Below are positions 60,487 through 64,000 of a stretch of 64,000 nt of DNA, in pieces; the stretch's first letter is position 1; every line of letters begins with the position of its first letter. This DNA is from Myxocyprinus asiaticus. Its lineage: Eukaryota > Chordata > Actinopteri > Cypriniformes > Catostomidae. The notes beneath the pieces are model-generated. The model made no database searches, had not been told where the DNA came from, and saw only the letters and a list, made by a program, of their open reading frames with translations. Made by a program: the position numbers and the translations under genes. The DNA is taken from assembly GCF_019703515.2 (NCBI RefSeq), contig NC_059372.1, forward strand, positions 24,216,931 to 24,280,930, in the 5' to 3' direction.

Positions 60487-61529
60487 CTGCAGGAGGTAAC
60501 AAGAAGGTCAGTGAGCCAAAGATTCAAAGTTATGACAACACCTTCCTATTTCTAAGGTTTGGTTGATGCTTAACGTTCATCAATAAAATGTTTACTGTGG
60601 CCTCAAAGTAAACTTAGTATAAAAGGATAGCATAGCCTATATCAGTAAGGTCTGCTTCTAACAGTATATCTGTGGCACGCTCCAGTGTTTCTAAAAACAA
60701 AAGCCAGTGTTTTGTATCTTGACTGGCAGGACAGTGGTGAAGTGTGCACTTGAGAGTTTGGCCTGAACTGAGTGAAAGATGAGAGCATGATATATTGAGC
60801 TTCCCTGGGCTGTACACGCACAAGGGATACTTTGTTCTCTCCAAGCCTGTGCAATGGGATTTTACAGCTTTACTCAACTTCAAATGAAAGGTCTTCAAAA
60901 AAGGCTTTTATCTAAAGTGGCTTCAAAGGCTTTGGGACGACTTTCTGAGCTGTTGCCTTTTTTCTTCATTTTTCTATGCTGTCAGCATGCAATGAGTGTG
61001 CAATTATCAGACAAGGGGATATAAATACACTGAGTAATACATACTGTACTACACTAGTCAAGAAGTGACATTGGACATTAAAATCAGAGCAATGCATTAC
61101 ATGAGTAAATAAGGTATGGGAACATGAAGGAAGTGATGTTGAAAGGGAAGCTATGATGCAATCTGCAACTTTCCATTGTGAACAATAGAGCACAAACATC
61201 TGTAACAATGCTGCTGAGCTTTGATGAATGCACAAGTGTTTGAGTGATTTGAAGGACAAACACAAACAGTGCTAATGGAAATAAAAGTGTGTCTTATGAC
61301 TCTCTGACTGAATAATGCCTACACTAGATGTGCCTGGGTGATATGGCATGGATACCTGCATAGAACTAGAAACTAAAAAAGTGGAACTGATTAAATTATG
61401 AATTTTACACCTTGTCTACATTGGAAGTGTAGAATTTCTAAAATGTATGAATGGAAATACATTGGCATAAAAACTTCTGTTGTACGGGCTATTTTAGAAC
61501 AGCGAAACAATTTTCTATATTATGTTACA

Positions 61530-62238
61530 ACTAGGGATGCACCAATACAAAATTTGTGTGCCATTACCGATATCCGATTATTTAGAAAAACATCTGTTAA
61601 TACCGATTGTTTGGTGGTTCTGCTTTTTTATACTACCTTGTTTTAAATAACTGATAATTAATTACTAGAGATACACCGATACAAAATGTGTGTGCTGATA
61701 CTGATATTCGATTTTTTAGAACAACATCTGCCGATACCGATATGGATAGTTTGGTGGTTCTGCTTTTTATGCTACCTTGTTTCAAATAACTACAAATTAC
61801 TAGAGATACACTGATACAAAATGTGTGTGCTGATACTGATATTTGATTATTTAGAACAGCATCTGTCGATACCGATACAGATTGTTTGGTGGTTCTACTT
61901 TTTAATGCTACCTTGTTTCAAATCACTCAAACTTAATTAATAGAGATACACTGTTATAAAAGGTGTGTGCCCATACTGATATTAGGTTATTTAGAACAAC
62001 ATCTGCCAATACCGATAGTTTGGTGGTTCTGCTTTTTTATGCTACCTTGTTTCAGATCACTGACAATTAATTACAAAACTTCCAAAGAAATTTAAATAAC
62101 TTTATTCTCTATGTGTCTGCATGTTTCCCATGTTTTTAGAGTAACTGGTCTCAGTTATAAACAAAACACTGAAACAAAAAGCACATCATAATTTATCTTA
62201 TACTGATGTTTAGCCGATAAATCTGTGCATCTCTAGTT
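61530..62238. mobile_element. MITE with GGGATGCACC ends and internal tandem repeat
   Basis: AACTAGGGATGCACCAATAC at the left is inverted at the right as TGTGCATCTCTAGTT. Within it are four direct units of about 134-140 bp starting at 61532, 61666, 61801 and 61941, each with GATACA...TGTGTG, CATCTG, CGATA and TTGGTGGTTCT...CTACCTTGTTT. It lies in a rap1gap intron. Confidence 0.75.
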
Positions 62239-62534
62239 AAAACTACATATTCATTTAGAGAAAAAATATTATTTAAATTAGTAGGACAGAGACCAAAAAT
62301 TTCACAAGTTGGGTTATACACACAAATATATAACATATACAATTTACAGCAACCAATTGACACATATGATAATTGTAATTTTTTTATTATTTCAGAATTC
62401 CTGGGTGAACTTTTAAATGATGCTCCAGCTGACTGTAACTCTGCAGCTATACTGTGTAAAAGTGTTTGAAAGAACAGCTCATGTGGTGAGTACAACAGAT
62501 GCAGGTGAGAGAGGAGTGAGAGTTTAACAGGAAC

Positions 62535-62612
62535 CTCTTCTATGGTTCCTATTCCTATAGCACTGCCGCGGCGTCCATATTTACTGGGACTTTTGCCTGG
62601 GACAAGCAATGA
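62535..62612 (-). CDS. rap1gap: rap1gap exon: SLLVPGKSPSKYGRRGSAIG...
   Basis: The acceptor GGGCTCTTTGCAG and donor GAAGAG|GTTCCT bound exactly 26 codons, phase 0 at both ends. The peptide SLLVPGKSPSKYGRRGSAIG then IGTIEE is a diverged copy of the next exon's SLIIPGKSP...[13 protein letters not shown]. Because the exon is symmetric it can be skipped without changing frame, fitting alternative splicing. The donor departs from consensus after GT. A (GA)n tract, read as (TC)n on the gene strand, lies just upstream of the acceptor. Confidence 0.8.
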
Positions 62613-62624
62613 CTGCAAAGAGCC

Positions 62625-62627
<3 letters not shown>

Positions 62628-62662
<35 letters not shown>
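62628..62662. repeat. (GA)n microsatellite at exon acceptor
   Basis: About 17 GA units on the plus strand, i.e. (TC)n on the gene strand, 16 bp upstream of the 62612 exon boundary. It acts as or extends its polypyrimidine tract. Confidence 0.9.
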
Positions 62663-62665
<3 letters not shown>

Positions 62666-63034
62666 TATGAGTTCAAGCAGCAGGTTATGTGTTTTACAAA
62701 CAAAGTAGGCTACAAACATCAGCTAGAGAGACTTGTAATCAAAAAGCATGATCAGGAATTTAAAAGCTGTCATGAGAACAACAGAGAAGCCACATGAGGA
62801 GAGAAGGTCCTGAGAAATCATGGCAATTACAGGGGCCTGTGAAGGACAAGAAAGCATGTAGGAGCACACACAGCACACCATTAGAGACAACATGACAGTT
62901 CACATTTCAACACAGTTAAACAGTCAGGTCAACATTACTGAAAGAGATTAATCATACAAAAGTAAATTCATAGGTTACATGCTGTTACTCTCTCCTTAAG
63001 ATGAATCACTTATGTTGTATTATTCCTCTTTTGT

Positions 63035-63085
63035 AAGTCACTTTGGATAAAAGCGTCTGCCAAATGAATAAATGTAAATGTTTAC
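63035..63085 (+). repeat. SINE/L2-type 3' tail
   Basis: GTCACTTTGGATAAAAGCGTC followed by TGCCAAATGAATAAATG is the conserved tail of tRNA-derived fish SINEs and partner LINEs. The head is not recognisable upstream. Confidence 0.65.
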
Positions 63086-63089
63086 GAAA

Positions 63090-63595
63090 CATTTACATTC
63101 ATGCAACTTTTTGGTAACTGAGCATGTCAGATTTGCTCTCCTTATTTGGACCAGTTTCGTACAGTTGTTGTATGTTCCTGGTCATTAAAGGAGAATACCA
63201 ATATTCACTTAGAAGTCACAATAGGTGACATACTGCAAATACTGCTAGTGGTTAAGAAATGCATTTTTTTATTCTCTATTGTATAACCATGCAAGGTCAG
63301 AATGTCTAATTCACTTACATGGCATATGATAGTGCTATTAATATCCTAAAAACATTAACCGTGAGAGAGACATGGGTCAGTAACTCAGAAGTTTGTTCCA
63401 GAGTTAGTCCCTATGCGGAATGTAGGATTTCTCTGAGCTCACATCAGTTGTGCTCAAGAGGAGCACACTGGCATGACTTAGCATGGCTCTCAGTGTGTGA
63501 TAATTCCCAGGGCGGGTTGCAGCACCACAAAAGCTACTGTGATTGATGGAGGTCTCTAACTGTCTTAGCAGAGACTTCCAACCATACTTACCAAC
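63090..63595. other. No supported feature
   Basis: Overlapping ORFs of 68-75 codons on both strands show no splice context or known motif. Confidence 0.35.
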
Positions 63596-63599
63596 TAGT

Positions 63600-63745
63600 G
63601 TTATTATCATTAATGAAAACTAAATAAAAACATTTTCATTACCTGAAATAAAAATAAAAACTAACATAACTGGAAAGACTGAAACTAAACTAAAATACAT
63701 TTCCAAAATGAACAAAAATAACATAAAATAAAAATAACATCTTGA
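63600..63745. repeat. ACTAAAACTAAAATAA-type repeat
   Basis: Runs of AAAACTAA/AAATAAAAA words preceded by AGTGTTATTATCATTAATG, a widespread fish repeat of unclear class. Confidence 0.4.
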
Positions 63746-63885
63746 ATTAATTTTATTAAGTTTTGATGCACAGTATATTTAAAACCCTAAAAACGTTTTT
63801 GTATCCTGAAGGATACAAACATGCAATCATTATCTAAATGTAACACGACAGCATTCTTTGTGAAGGCAGCTGACCTCGAGGCATA

Positions 63886-64000
63886 CACTACCAGTCAAAA
63901 GTTTTGAAACACTTGACTGAAATGTTTCTCATGATCTTAAAAATCTTTTGATCTGAAGGCGTATGCTTCAATGTTTAAAATTAGTTTTGTAGACAAAAAT
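63886..64000 (+). mobile_element. Tc1/mariner-type MITE, cut by the window end
   Basis: TA then CACTACCAGTCAAAAGTTTT followed by GAAACACTTGACTGAAATG is the start of a known cyprinid-type TA-targeting element. The right end lies outside the window. Confidence 0.6.

Overview
This is a vertebrate nuclear window, most likely from a teleost of the carp/zebrafish group. The evidence is GT-AG spliced exons of a vertebrate signalling gene, a high density of Tc1, hAT, LINE, Ty3/gypsy and foldback elements of types I know from cyprinid genomes, many AC/AT/GA microsatellites, and no bacterial-style operons. Element classes are assigned from motifs, inverted termini and target-site duplications (TSDs) read here; no database search was run.

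The one cellular gene I can support is the 3' half of a Rap1 GTPase-activating protein gene (rap1gap type) on the minus strand, 62.6 kb down to about 49.2 kb. Seven exons join in frame with consensus splice sites and match the serine-rich C-terminal tail of vertebrate Rap1GAP. The catalytic GAP domain lies beyond base 64000. The introns are largely transposons: a Rex1-like LINE, several Tc1 copies, long-arm foldback elements and a four-unit tandem repeat.

Left part: 11-6052 is a Tx1/L1-type LINE inside a DNA-transposon-like element with hAT-like ends. A deleted Tc1 copy follows at 6.6-7.25 kb. From 7.3 to 19.6 kb lies repeat-rich intergenic DNA with a CpG-rich patch (12.88-13.26 kb), a TIR element (15.75-16.47 kb) and a 5'-truncated Rex1-like LINE (17.4-18.2 kb). 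A complete-length hAT element with perfect 8-bp TSDs (19602-23434) carries a decayed, intron-containing transposase. A decayed Ty3/gypsy element follows (23.46-27.56 kb).

Middle part: a long-TIR Tc1 element (30634-32275) is nested in another repeat. The stretch 32.9-38.2 kb holds little that I recognise. Then come a possible minus-strand 3' UTR (38.2-39.6 kb), foldback elements, a large pair of inverted repeats (42.6-45.06 and 48.28-49.09 kb) and a nested hAT-type insertion whose empty site is kept in the partner repeat.

No new multi-gene system was found. The most useful observations are structural: nested elements with exact TSDs, a filled/empty-site pair, a LINE inside a DNA transposon, tandem paralogous rap1gap exons, foldback elements close to splice sites, and a TE-associated protein fragment with a conserved SEEQGERFHQD motif.
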